The position numbers and the translations under genes were made by a program. Below the pieces are notes generated by a model. It saw only the letters and a program-made list of their open reading frames with translations, did no database searches and was not told where the DNA came from. This document shows positions 8,301 through 17,071 of a stretch of 61,902 nt of DNA, in pieces. The stretch comes from CAYYFX01 sp964471155 (GTDB lineage Bacteria; ARS69), in assembly GCA_964471155.1 (NCBI GenBank), contig CAYYFX010000009.1, positions 1 to 61,902 of the forward strand. The letters are read 5' to 3'. How positions within the stretch are numbered: position 1 is the stretch's first letter; each line of letters opens with the position of its first letter.

Positions 8301-9490
8301 GGAGCCCGCGGGACGCTGCGGCGGCGCGAATCGATCGCTGGCTGCGCGCGCTGGATCCCTTGGCGCTGCACGCCGGGGAGACCCTGCTCGGCCGGCGGGG
8401 GCCCGGCGCCTCGCTCAGCTTCGGCGAGTCCCTGGAGCACACGCGCGACATCCTGCTGGTCGGGGCCCGGGACCTGGTGGACCTGCTGGCCATCGTGCCG
8501 GCGGCCCGCGCGCTCCGCCGGCGCTTCCGGCTCGCGCGCGTCCACGTGGTGGCCACGCCGCGCTGCGCCGCGGTGCTGGCCGGCCGGTCCGAGGTGTCGG
8601 GCGTGGTTCCCTGGCCCGAGCGACCGATCCTCTCGCGCGAGTACCTCGACACGGTGCGCTCGTTGCGCCGGCTGGCCTGCGATGTCGCGGTGGCGACGGA
8701 CGGCGGCGACGAGCGGCGCGGGCGGCTCCTCGCGGCGCTGTCCGGGGCCAAGCTGAGGGTCGGCGTGCACCCCGACGCGCGGGACCCGGCGTTGAACCTG
8801 GTCGTGACGGCCTCGAGAGCCCCCGGCTACCGCCCGGCGCGGAGCCTGGAGTTCCTGTCGTTCCTCGGGATCCCGCGCGAGGACCTGGCCCCGGGCTGGG
8901 AGGTGTCCGCGGCGGATCGGCAGTACGCCGCGCGGCTGCTGGAGCTGCGCCGGCGCGGGCGGGAGGGCTGGTTCCTGGCCGTGGATCCCGGGCGCGGGCT
9001 GGGCGGGGTCCGGCCGTCGCCCGAGAAGCTGGCCTGGCTCGTGGACCGGCTGGTGGCGATGCGGGGGGCGGTGCCCATCCTGTTGACCGGCGACCCGGAC
9101 GATCCCGCGGTCGGTGACTTCAAGAAACACTTGAAGACCCCGCCCTTAGAGGTTTCCCTCCGGGGACTTCGAGATGTCTACTCCTTCGCCTGCGGCTGCG
9201 ACCTGTTCCTCTCGGGGAACACCGAGCTCCTGCACTTCGCGGTCTCGCTGGACATCCCGGCCCTGTCCATCCTGGCACCGGACGAAGCGGAGTGCTGGGT
9301 TCCCCCGGACGCGCCGTTCCGGCGGGCGCTCCGGTTCAAGCCGGGCGAGCGGGTGCGCGAGGCCGAGTTCCTCCGGCTGGCGGACGCCGTGCGGCGGGCG
9401 GGAGCGGAGCGCGGCCGGACCGCCGCAGCGCGGTCGACGGCGCCCGCCGGGGAGGCCGCCCGGTCCACGGAGTCCCGCCGGGGAAGCTGA
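8297..9490 (+). CDS. Divergent GT9 (heptosyltransferase-fold) protein
   Basis: 397 aa. The two Rossmann halves of GT9 are recognisable: ILLVGARDLVDLLAIVPAARAL replaces the usual G-x-GD start, and the C-terminal donor-site region reads SGNTELLHFAVSLDIPALS where GT9 enzymes normally have ND(S/T)G-x-HLAAA. Other GT9 genes in this window keep the canonical form, so this copy has an altered sugar-nucleotide site. It may use a different donor or have lost activity. The C-terminal 30 residues are Ala/Arg/Ser-rich and look disordered. It is located between the Minf_1886 gene (ATGA overlap) and the MsbA-like exporter. Confidence 0.7.
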   Translation: MRSPRDAAAARIDRWLRALDPLALHAGETLLGRRGPGASLSFGESLEHTRDILLVGARDLVDLLAIVPAARALRRRFRLARVHVVATPRCAAVLAGRSEVSGVVPWPERPILSREYLDTVRSLRRLACDVAVATDGGDERRGRLLAALSGAKLRVGVHPDARDPALNLVVTASRAPGYRPARSLEFLSFLGIPREDLAPGWEVSAADRQYAARLLELRRRGREGWFLAVDPGRGLGGVRPSPEKLAWLVDRLVAMRGAVPILLTGDPDDPAVGDFKKHLKTPPLEVSLRGLRDVYSFACGCDLFLSGNTELLHFAVSLDIPALSILAPDEAECWVPPDAPFRRALRFKPGERVREAEFLRLADAVRRAGAERGRTAAARSTAPAGEAARSTESRRGS

Positions 9491-9527
9491 TTTCCCGGCC
9501 CCGGCCTTTCCGGTACTCTTCCCGGCC

Positions 9528-11384
9528 ATGTTCTCGAAGCCCACGATCCGCCTCCTGGGGCGGGTGCTCCGGCACCGCCGCGTCCTCGGCCTGACCCTGG
9601 CCTTCACGGCACTGTACGCGGCCGTTTCCGGGGTCTCCCTGGGGATGATCCTGCCGTTCGTGGACTTCCTGTTCGGCGGGGGCGCGCCGTCCGCGCCGCC
9701 GCCGCTCCCGGCCGGCGCGGATGTCCTGGAACGGCTCCGGCACGACCTCCAGGTGCAGGCCACCGCGACCTTCTACGCCGGGGACCCGCGGGAGGTCCTG
9801 CGCCGGATCTGCCTCCTCCTGGTCGGCGCCTTCGCGGTGAAGGGGATCTTCGGGTTCCTCCTGTCCGCCGCCTCCGTGACCCTGGAGGAGCGGGTGCTCA
9901 AGGACCTCCGGGACGACCTCTTCGCGCACCTCTCCGGCCTCTCCATGGGGTGGTTCGCGAAGCGCCGCTCCGGCGAGCTGCTGTCGCGCGCCACGAACGA
10001 CGTGGACGTCGTGCGCAAGGCCATCTCCTCCCTGTACCGCACGTTCCCGCGGGACGCGCTGCTGATCGTCGTCTACCTGGCCGTCGTCGTCGTGGCGAGC
10101 TGGCGGCTCGCGCTCCTGTGCTTCGTGGTGTTCCCCGGGCTCGCCGTGCTTGTGGGCATCATCGGACGGCGCATCCGGAAGCATGCCTCGCGCGCGCAGG
10201 CCCGCATGGGCGACCTCGCGAGCGTGTTCCAGGAGTCCATCGGCGGCATCCGGGTGGTCAAGGCGTTCACCGGGGAAGCCCACGCGATCCGCCGCTTCCG
10301 GGCCGCCACGGAGAGCTACCTGCGCTCGGCGGTCCGGCTGCGGCGCGTCGCCTCGCTGGCCAGCCCGGCCGCCGAGATGGCGGGCGCGGTGGGAGCGGGC
10401 CTCGTGCTGTGGGCGGGCGGCAACCAGGTACTGGACGGCACCGGGCTCACCGCCACCTGGTTCGTCGTCTTCCTCGCCGCCACCGTCTCGCTGATGCAGC
10501 CGGTGCGCTCGCTCACGCAGATGCACACGCACCTCCGCGAAGGCGACGCCGCGGCCCAGCGCATCTTCGAGATCCTGGACACGCCGCCGCGGATCCGCAG
10601 CCGGCCGGGCGCGGCGCGGATCGAGACGCTGGCGCGCGGCATCCGCTTCGAGAACGTCTCGTTCGCGCACGACCCCGACGTGCCGGTCATCCGCGACGTG
10701 GACCTGGAGGTGCGGCGCGGCGAGGTCGTGGCGCTCGTGGGCCCCAGCGGCGCGGGGAAGTCCACGCTCGTGGACATGATCCCGCGGTTCCACGACCCGG
10801 ATACCGGCCGGGTCACGCTGGACGGCGTGGACCTGCGGGATCTGGACGTCGCGAGCGTTCGCCGGCTGCTGGGCGTCGTGACCCAGGACACGATCCTGTT
10901 CCACGACACGATCCGCGCGAACATCGCGTTCGGCGACCCCGCCCCGGACGCGGCGCGGGTGGAGGCGGCCGCGCGCACGGCGAACGCGGACGAGTTCATC
11001 CGGAGCCTGCCCGAAGGGTACGAGACGGTCGTCGGCGACCGCGGCGTGCGGCTGTCCGGGGGCGAGCGGCAGCGCGTCGCGATCGCGCGCGCGGTGTACC
11101 GGGACCCCCAGATCCTGCTGTTCGACGAGGCCACGTCGTCCCTGGACGGGGAGTCCGAGGCGAAGGTGCAGGAGGCCATCGACCGGCTCATGCGCGGTCG
11201 CACGGCGGTGGTCATCGCGCACCGGCTGTCCACGATCCGCGACGCGGACCGCATCGTCGTGCTGGACGGCGGACGCATCGTGGAGACCGGCACCCACGAC
11301 GAGCTGCGCCGGCGCGGCGGGCTGTACGCGCGGTTGAGCGAGCGGCAGTTCGCGGCGCACCACCCCGACCCGGCGGCGGCGTGA
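9528..11384 (+). CDS. msbA: MsbA-like ABC exporter (lipid A/lipid flippase)
   Basis: 618-aa half-transporter with fused membrane and ATPase domains, length typical of MsbA. About six transmembrane helices lie in residues 15-330. The ATPase domain has Walker A GPSGAGKST (about 405-413), signature LSGGERQ (about 509-515) and Walker B ILLFDEATSSLD (about 529). It probably flips core-lipid A across the inner membrane. The location among lpx/heptosyltransferase genes supports this over a drug exporter. ATG at 9528 is chosen because the hydrophobic N-terminus begins there. A TACTCT box sits 15 bp upstream but has no good -35. It overlaps the next gene by GTGA. Confidence 0.88.
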   Translation: MFSKPTIRLLGRVLRHRRVLGLTLAFTALYAAVSGVSLGMILPFVDFLFGGGAPSAPPPLPAGADVLERLRHDLQVQATATFYAGDPREVLRRICLLLVGAFAVKGIFGFLLSAASVTLEERVLKDLRDDLFAHLSGLSMGWFAKRRSGELLSRATNDVDVVRKAISSLYRTFPRDALLIVVYLAVVVVASWRLALLCFVVFPGLAVLVGIIGRRIRKHASRAQARMGDLASVFQESIGGIRVVKAFTGEAHAIRRFRAATESYLRSAVRLRRVASLASPAAEMAGAVGAGLVLWAGGNQVLDGTGLTATWFVVFLAATVSLMQPVRSLTQMHTHLREGDAAAQRIFEILDTPPRIRSRPGAARIETLARGIRFENVSFAHDPDVPVIRDVDLEVRRGEVVALVGPSGAGKSTLVDMIPRFHDPDTGRVTLDGVDLRDLDVASVRRLLGVVTQDTILFHDTIRANIAFGDPAPDAARVEAAARTANADEFIRSLPEGYETVVGDRGVRLSGGERQRVAIARAVYRDPQILLFDEATSSLDGESEAKVQEAIDRLMRGRTAVVIAHRLSTIRDADRIVVLDGGRIVETGTHDELRRRGGLYARLSERQFAAHHPDPAAA

Positions 11385-12355
11385 GCGGGGAGCGCGCCAT
11401 CCTCGTGGCGCGGCTCTCGGCGCTGGGGGACGTGGTGCTCGCGTCCGCGGTGGCCCAGGCGATCGCGGAGCGGACGGCGCCCCCGGAGTTCCTCGCCGCG
11501 GATCCGCACCACCGGATCCTGGAGCGCGTGCCCGGGATCGCCCGGGTGCACGCGTGGGCGGGCGGGGCCGCGCCGGCGGCCGTGCGCGACCGGAGGTGGG
11601 ATGTCGTGATCGACCTGTCCGGGACGGGGCGCAGCCGGCGGCTGCTCGCGGGGGTGCCCGCGGCGCGGCGGCTGCGCATCCGCAAGCAGACGCTGCGCCG
11701 CGTGGCCTTCGTGCGGCTGCGCGCCCTCGGCGCGGACGGACGCGGCATCCGTCCGGCGCTGGATCGCATGTTCGACACGGTGGCGCCCCTCGGCGTGCGG
11801 CGCGACGGCCGGCGCCCGCGCCTCGCCGTGGCTCCGCCCGTCGCCGGCGGTCCGGTGCTGCTCGCTCCCGGGGCGGGGCGGGACACGAAGCGCTGGCCCG
11901 CGGCCCGCTTCCGCGAGCTGGCCGGGCGCCTCGGCGCGCAGGGCGTCGCGGTGCGGGTCGTGGGATCCGCGGCGGAGCGGGAGCTTCTGGAGGAGGTCGC
12001 GGGAGGCACGGGGGCCGCGGTCGCGGCCGCGGCGCATCCCGGCGAGCTGCCGCAGCACGTCGCCGGCTGCCCCGTCGCGGTGACGAACGACTCGGCGCTG
12101 CTGCACATCGCGGAGGCGTGCGGCGCCGCGGTCGTGGCCGTGTTCGGGCCGACGCATCCCCGCCTCGGCTTCGCCCCGCTGGACCCGGCCTCGACGGTAG
12201 TGGAGGCGGAGCTGCCGTGCCGGCCCTGCGACCTGCACGGCCCGCGCCGGTGCCCGCTCGGCCATCACCGGTGCATGGCGGATCTTCCCGTGGAACGCGT
12301 CCTGGCGTGCGTGGTGGCGCGGCTCCCGGCCGCGGGGAGGGCGTCGTGGGCCTGA
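11381..12355 (+). CDS. GT9 heptosyltransferase-type glycosyltransferase
   Basis: 324 aa. The N-terminal ILVARLSALGDVVLASAV is the classic GT9 acceptor-domain start with the catalytic Asp of the GD pair. The C-terminal half has LLAPGAGRDTKRWP and TNDSALLHIAEACGAAVVAVFGPTHP, the ADP-heptose site. The C-terminus carries four cysteines (PCRPC...RCPLGHHRC), a pattern common to bacterial heptosyltransferases. Most likely it adds an L-glycero-D-manno-heptose to the LPS inner core. Which position cannot be told. It overlaps msbA by GTGA and the next GT9 by 10 bp. Confidence 0.85.
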   Translation: MSGERAILVARLSALGDVVLASAVAQAIAERTAPPEFLAADPHHRILERVPGIARVHAWAGGAAPAAVRDRRWDVVIDLSGTGRSRRLLAGVPAARRLRIRKQTLRRVAFVRLRALGADGRGIRPALDRMFDTVAPLGVRRDGRRPRLAVAPPVAGGPVLLAPGAGRDTKRWPAARFRELAGRLGAQGVAVRVVGSAAERELLEEVAGGTGAAVAAAAHPGELPQHVAGCPVAVTNDSALLHIAEACGAAVVAVFGPTHPRLGFAPLDPASTVVEAELPCRPCDLHGPRRCPLGHHRCMADLPVERVLACVVARLPAAGRASWA

Positions 12356-13527
12356 AGCGCTGGGAGCGGCGCGGCAAGCAGGCGCTCACGCGCGCGCTCG
12401 GCCGGGCGCTGGGGCGGAAGCGGAGCGCGGCGCCGCCGCCGGATCTCGCGTCGCTCGAGCGCATCCTGCTCGTGCGGCAGCACAACCAGCTCGGCGACAT
12501 GATCCTCGGATCGCCGCTCGTGCGCGCGGTGCGCGCGCGCGCGCCGCGGGCGCGGATCGACTTCGTCTCCGGGCCGTACAACCACGAGGCGGTGCGCTGC
12601 TCGCGGCGGCTCGACGAGGTGCTCCGGTACGACAAGGAGCGGTTGCTGCGGCGTCCGCTGGAGGCGCGCCGCTTCGCGAGCCGCCTGCAGGACGCCCGGT
12701 ACGATCTCGCGCTGGTGATCGGCACCGTGGCGTTCTCGCACACGAGCGCGTGGCTCGCGGTCGTGTCCGGCGCGGCGCGGCGCGCGGGCCGGCCCGGTCC
12801 CGACGGCAAGGGTGCCGACGTCGCCGGGGACCTGTTCGACTGGGTGCTCCCCGGCCCCTCGCCCGATCGGCACCAGACCGCCGTGCACCTGGACCTGGTC
12901 ACGCCCTTCGGCGCGCGGGACGACGACTGGCATCCGGAGATCGATCTCGATCCGGCGGATGCCGCGGTGGGACGCGCGGCGCTCGCGTCCGCCGTCGGGC
13001 TCAAGGGCCCGGGACTCCGCGTGCTGCTGCACCCGGGGGCGGGGAAGCTCCCGAACCGGTGGCCGGCGGACCGCTTCGGCGAGGTGGCGCGCGCGCTGCG
13101 CGCGGTGGGCCATCGCGTGGCGGTCTGCGCGGGGCCGGCCGAGCGTGCGCTGCTCCCGCTCGTGGACGCCGGCGCCGGGGTCGCGCTGCCCCGGCTCCCC
13201 GCGCTGTCCGTGCACGCGCTGGGCGCGGCGCTCGCCGAGGCCGATCTCGCGATCGTGAACGACACGGGCGTGCTGCACCTCGCCGCCGCCGTCGGGACCC
13301 GCGTGCTCGCCCTGTTCGGGCCGACCGACCCGTCGCTCTGGTGCCCGGCATCGCCGCGCGTGTGGACGATGCGCGCCCCGCGCGGGGATCTCGCCGCGCT
13401 CCCGGCCGACGACGTCGCGCGCGCGGCGGTCGGGCTGGCCGCGCACGTGGCGGGGGAGGGGCGCGTCCCGCGACTCGTGCGCCCGGCGCCGTCCCGCCCC
13501 GCGGACGCGGCGGTGGGCGCGCCGTGA
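12346..13527 (+). CDS. GT9 heptosyltransferase-type glycosyltransferase
   Basis: 393 aa, GTG start at 12346 inside the previous gene. An Arg/Lys-rich amphipathic N-terminus (about 30 residues) precedes ILLVRQHNQLGDMILGSPLV, the GT9 start. The donor site is IVNDTGVLHLAAAVGTRVLALFGPTDPSLW. The sequence LHPGAGKLPNRWPADRF marks the nucleotide-binding loop. It resembles heptosyltransferase III/RfaQ-type enzymes more than WaaF, but I would not assign a position. The C-terminal 30 residues are Pro/Ala/Arg-rich. It is coupled by GTGA to the WaaF-like gene. Confidence 0.83.
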   Translation: MGLKRWERRGKQALTRALGRALGRKRSAAPPPDLASLERILLVRQHNQLGDMILGSPLVRAVRARAPRARIDFVSGPYNHEAVRCSRRLDEVLRYDKERLLRRPLEARRFASRLQDARYDLALVIGTVAFSHTSAWLAVVSGAARRAGRPGPDGKGADVAGDLFDWVLPGPSPDRHQTAVHLDLVTPFGARDDDWHPEIDLDPADAAVGRAALASAVGLKGPGLRVLLHPGAGKLPNRWPADRFGEVARALRAVGHRVAVCAGPAERALLPLVDAGAGVALPRLPALSVHALGAALAEADLAIVNDTGVLHLAAAVGTRVLALFGPTDPSLWCPASPRVWTMRAPRGDLAALPADDVARAAVGLAAHVAGEGRVPRLVRPAPSRPADAAVGAP

Positions 13528-14513
13528 GGATCGCGTTCCGCGCCCCGAACTGGCTCGGCGACGCCGTGATGGCGACCGTGGTTCCCGCCGCCCTGCGCCG
13601 CGGCCGTCCCGAGGCCGGGATCGACGTGCTCGCGCCCGCGGGCGTCGCGGACGTGTTCGCGCGGCACCCGGCCGTGGACCGGGTGGTGCCGCTCGCTCCC
13701 GGCGGCGAGGTGGACGCCTACCGGGGCGGGGGCTACGATCGCGTCCTGCTGGGTCCGACGTCGTTCGGGAGCGCGTGGCGCGCGTTCCGCGGCCGGCCGG
13801 GCCGCGTGTTCGGGTTCGCCTCGGCGGGGCGCCGCGTGCTCCTGGCAGGCGCGCGCCCCGGGCGGGCATACCGGCGGGATCGCCACCAGGTGGAGAACTA
13901 CCGGGAGCTCGCGTCGCTCCTCGGCGCGCCCCGTGCGGACGACGAGCCGTTCGTCGGGATCGATCCGGCCTGGCGCGACGAGGCGCGCGCGCTGTGGCCG
14001 GAGCATGGCGGCCCGCGCGTCGCGCTGCAGCCCGGCGCCACGTACGGGCCGGCGAAGCGGTGGCGCGCCGAGCGCTTCGCGGAGCTGGCGCGGGCGCTGC
14101 TCGCGGACGGCGCGGTGGTGGCGGTCCTCGGCGGCCCCGGGGACGCCGCGCAGGTCCGCGCGGTGTGCGACGCCGCGCCGGTGCTGGACCGGTCGGGACG
14201 GACCACGGTGGGTGTGCTGGCGGCATTCCTGGAGGCGGCGGACGTGGTGGTCACGAACGACACGGGACCGATGCACCTCGCGGCGGCGGTCGGCACCCGC
14301 ACCGTCGCGCTGTTCGGATCCACGAGCCCGACCTGGACCGCGCCCCGGGGAGCGGGACACCGCATCGTGCGCCACCCCGTCCCGTGCGCGCCGTGCTTCC
14401 GGCGCGACTGCCGCATCGGCTACCTGTGCCTCGAGGGCATCGAGGTCCCCCGCGTGCTCGACGCCGTGCGCGCCGCCCTCCGGGAAGGACGCGCCGCGGG
14501 GCCGCCCCCGTGA
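13524..14513 (+). CDS. ADP-heptose:LPS heptosyltransferase, WaaF (heptosyltransferase II) type
   Basis: 329 aa. It begins RIAFRAPNWLGDAVMATVV, close to the RfaF signature with the NWLGD pair. The middle has ALQPGATYGPAKRW, where the Lys that contacts the phosphates lies in the RfaF-type AKRW motif. The C-terminal half has TNDTGPMHLAAAVGTRTVALFGSTSPTWT. Four cysteines follow (PCAPCFRRDC...YLC). Of the five GT9 genes here this one is closest to WaaF, which adds the second heptose. It sits just before rfaE1/rfaE2, which supply ADP-heptose. GTG start overlaps the previous stop. Confidence 0.82.
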   Translation: MRIAFRAPNWLGDAVMATVVPAALRRGRPEAGIDVLAPAGVADVFARHPAVDRVVPLAPGGEVDAYRGGGYDRVLLGPTSFGSAWRAFRGRPGRVFGFASAGRRVLLAGARPGRAYRRDRHQVENYRELASLLGAPRADDEPFVGIDPAWRDEARALWPEHGGPRVALQPGATYGPAKRWRAERFAELARALLADGAVVAVLGGPGDAAQVRAVCDAAPVLDRSGRTTVGVLAAFLEAADVVVTNDTGPMHLAAAVGTRTVALFGSTSPTWTAPRGAGHRIVRHPVPCAPCFRRDCRIGYLCLEGIEVPRVLDAVRAALREGRAAGPPP

Positions 14514-15532
14514 CGATGCTGTCGCCGTCCCGGATCGCCGCGCTGCTGGACACGTTCCGCGGCCGCCGCGTGCTCGTGGCCGGCGACCTCGTGTGCGACG
14601 AGTACGTCTACGGCGAGACCGCGCGCGTGTCGCGCGAGGCGCCCGTGCTCATCCTGCGGCACGTGGGCCGGCGCGTGATCCCGGGCGGCGCGGGCAACGC
14701 GGCGCTGAACCTCGCCGCGCTGGGCGCGCGGCCGGTCGCCGTCGGGTTGCTCGGCGCCGGGGAGACGAGCGCGGCGCTGCTGCACGCGCTCGAATCGCAC
14801 GGCGTGGACCCGCGCGGCGTGCTGCGCGATCCCGGGCGCGTCGCCGTGCGGAAGACGCGGATCATGGCCGGCGGGGCGCACGGGCAGAAGCAGCAGATCC
14901 TGCGCATCGACGAGGAGGATCCGGTCCCGGTCCCCGAGCGCCTCGCGGGCGAACTGGCGCGGAGCGCGGAGGAGGCGATGGCCGGGTGCGACGCTGCGTT
15001 GCTGTCCGACTACGGCTACGGCGTCCTCGCCGCGCCCGTCCGCGACGCGGTGCTCGCCGCCGCCCGCCGGCGCGGCGCGCCCGTCTGCGCGGACTCGCGC
15101 TACGCGCTGGCCGACTTCCGCGGCGTCACCTTCGCCACGCCGAACGAGGACGAGGCGGAGGCCGCGTGGGGCCGCCCGATCCGGGACGACGCGGACCTCA
15201 CCGCCGCCGCCGACGCCCTGCGCGGCACGCTGGACGCGGAGTTCCTGCTGCTCACGCGCGGGCGCGAGGGGATGGCCGTGGCGGAGCGGGACGGGACGTT
15301 CACGAAGGTGCCGGTGTCCGGCGAGGCCGAGGCGGCCGACGTGACCGGCGCGGGCGACACGGTGGCCGCGACCTCGCTGCTGGCACTGGCCGGCGGCGCG
15401 TCGCCCGTCGAGGCCGCCGCGCTCGCGTCCATCGCCGCCGGCATCGTGGTGCAGAAGCACGGGGCGGCCACGACGAGCCGCGAGGAGATCGAACGCTTTG
15501 CCGCTGCCCGAGGGGAAGCTCGCCAGCCTTGA
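14510..15532 (+). CDS. rfaE1: D-glycero-beta-D-manno-heptose-7-phosphate kinase (HldE kinase domain)
   Basis: PfkB/ribokinase-family kinase of 340 aa that phosphorylates heptose-7-phosphate at C-1 in ADP-heptose synthesis. Visible: the N-terminal RVLVAGDLVCDEYVYGE, the sugar-binding PGGAGNAALN (58-67), and the catalytic DVTGAGD with GAGD at 280-283. In E. coli this domain is fused to the adenylyltransferase as HldE. Here the two are separate genes overlapping by 35 bp. GTG at 14510 overlaps the upstream stop, and ATG at 14516 is an alternative. gmhA, gmhB and hldD are not in the window. Confidence 0.92.
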   Translation: MTMLSPSRIAALLDTFRGRRVLVAGDLVCDEYVYGETARVSREAPVLILRHVGRRVIPGGAGNAALNLAALGARPVAVGLLGAGETSAALLHALESHGVDPRGVLRDPGRVAVRKTRIMAGGAHGQKQQILRIDEEDPVPVPERLAGELARSAEEAMAGCDAALLSDYGYGVLAAPVRDAVLAAARRRGAPVCADSRYALADFRGVTFATPNEDEAEAAWGRPIRDDADLTAAADALRGTLDAEFLLLTRGREGMAVAERDGTFTKVPVSGEAEAADVTGAGDTVAATSLLALAGGASPVEAAALASIAAGIVVQKHGAATTSREEIERFAAARGEARQP

Positions 15533-15992
15533 GGAGGTGGCCGCCGAGGTCGACGCGGCGCGCGGGCGCCGCACCGTCGTCCTCGCGAACGGCGCCTTCG
15601 ACCTCCTGCACGTGGGCCACGTGCGCTACCTCCGCGCCGCGCGCGCGGAGGGGGACTTCCTCGTGGTGGCCGTCAACTCCGACGCGTCGGTGCGCGCGCT
15701 CAAGGGCCCGGGACGTCCGTTCCTCCCGGAGGCGGAGCGCGCGGAGATCCTCGCCGCCCTGGCGTGCGTGGACCGCGTCGTGATCTTCGACGACCGGGAC
15801 GTGGAGCGCGTGCTGCGCGCCCTGAAGCCGGACGTCCACGCGAAGGGGACCGACTACCGCGCCGACACGGTGCCGGAACGCGAGGTGTCCCGCGAGATCG
15901 GGGCGCGCACCGCGATCGTGGGCGATCCCAAGGACCACTCCACCACGGACCTGCTGCGCAGCATCCTCGGCGCGTACGGGGTGGAGCCGTGA
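15498..15992 (+). CDS. rfaE2: D-glycero-beta-D-manno-heptose-1-phosphate adenylyltransferase (HldE cytidylyltransferase-type domain)
   Basis: 164-aa nucleotidyltransferase that forms ADP-heptose. The signature NGAFDLLHVGH (31-41) contains the HxGH motif, with Ala in place of the usual Cys in NGCFD. Further motifs are VAVNSDASVRALKGPGRP and the C-terminal HSTTDLLRSI (family: SST/STT-x-I/L). TTG start at 15498 lies 35 bp inside rfaE1. No ATG or GTG would preserve the N-terminal region, so TTG is likely. It is followed by a GT4 gene through GTGA. Confidence 0.92.
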   Translation: MPLPEGKLASLEEVAAEVDAARGRRTVVLANGAFDLLHVGHVRYLRAARAEGDFLVVAVNSDASVRALKGPGRPFLPEAERAEILAALACVDRVVIFDDRDVERVLRALKPDVHAKGTDYRADTVPEREVSREIGARTAIVGDPKDHSTTDLLRSILGAYGVEP

Positions 15993-17071
15993 GGATCCTG
16001 CAGCTCACGCACCAGGGCGACCTCGGCGGCGCGACGAACTCCATCACGTGGCTCTCGCGCGGCCTGGCGCAGCGCGGGCACGAGGTGTACCTCGGCTGCC
16101 GTCCGGAGAGCCTGCTCGCGTCGCGATTCCCGCAGGGTCCGGCGCGCGTCGTGGAGATGCGCCTGCCGCGCGGCCCGGCCCTGCTGGCGGAGGCGGTGCG
16201 CTGGCGGCAGTGGATCGAGGAGCGCGGCATCGACGTCGTGAACGCGAACGCGTCGCTGGACCGCCACCTGGTGTCGTACGTGAAGCTCATGGGCACGCGC
16301 GCGGCGATCGTGCACACGCGGCGGAACGTGGCGCGAAGCGCCGGCGGGAAGCTGCGCGCGCGCTTCGACGCCGCCACCACGGACCGGATCGTCGCGGTGT
16401 CCGCGGAGGTGGCCGACGGGCTCGTGCGCCGCGGCGTGCCGAGGGCGCGCGTCGAGGTGATCCGCAACGGCGTGCCGCTGGCGGACCTCCGGGCCGCGGA
16501 CCCGGAACGCGCGGCGGCGCTGCGCGCCTCGTTCGAGCTGCGGCCCGGCGTGCCGGTCGTGGGCGTCGTGGCGCGGCGCAAGTCCCAGGAGGACCTGCTG
16601 GACGCCGCGATCCGGCTCGCCCGTCCGATGGAGATCCTCCTCGCGGGAATCCCGGAGGACGCGGCCCTGGCCGCGCGGATCGCGCGGCTGCCCGCGGGGG
16701 TGCGCGCCCGGTGTCTCGGCTACCGCGACGACGTGCCCGAGATCTCGAGCCTCCTGGACGTCTTCGTGCTGCCCTCGCGCATCGAGGGGTTCTCGCTCGC
16801 GCTGCTCGAGGCGATGGCGCGCGGGCTGCCGTGCATCGCCTCGGATGCGGGCGGGAACCGCGAAGCCCTCGCGGAGGGCGGGGGACGGCTGTACCCCCCG
16901 GGGGACGGGGCGGCGCTCGCCCGGGAGCTGGCCGCGCTGCTGGACGACCCCGCCGCGGCGCGCGCGCAGGGCGAGGCGGGCCGGGCCCGCGTGCGGCGGG
17001 AGTTCGACGTGGCCGTGACCGTGCACCGGACGGCGGCGCTGTACGAGCGGCTCGCGGCGGAGCGCGGATGA
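15989..17071 (+). CDS. GT4 family glycosyltransferase
   Basis: 360 aa, GT-B fold. N-terminal RILQLTHQGDLGGATNSI has the Gly-Gly acceptor loop of GT4. The C-terminal half carries RIEGFSLALLEAMARGLP with the EX7E pair Glu266/Glu274. It sits in the LPS core operon after rfaE2 and before the ligase, so it probably extends the core oligosaccharide. Donor and acceptor are unknown. GTGA and ATGA overlaps couple it on both sides. Confidence 0.85.
   Translation: MRILQLTHQGDLGGATNSITWLSRGLAQRGHEVYLGCRPESLLASRFPQGPARVVEMRLPRGPALLAEAVRWRQWIEERGIDVVNANASLDRHLVSYVKLMGTRAAIVHTRRNVARSAGGKLRARFDAATTDRIVAVSAEVADGLVRRGVPRARVEVIRNGVPLADLRAADPERAAALRASFELRPGVPVVGVVARRKSQEDLLDAAIRLARPMEILLAGIPEDAALAARIARLPAGVRARCLGYRDDVPEISSLLDVFVLPSRIEGFSLALLEAMARGLPCIASDAGGNREALAEGGGRLYPPGDGAALARELAALLDDPAAARAQGEAGRARVRREFDVAVTVHRTAALYERLAAERG

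Noticed and set aside
9336..14375. Very long open frame on the minus strand opposite msbA and the GT9 genes
   Set aside because: Arg/Pro/Gly-rich low-complexity translation with no domain. Produced by GC-rich codon bias of the plus-strand genes.
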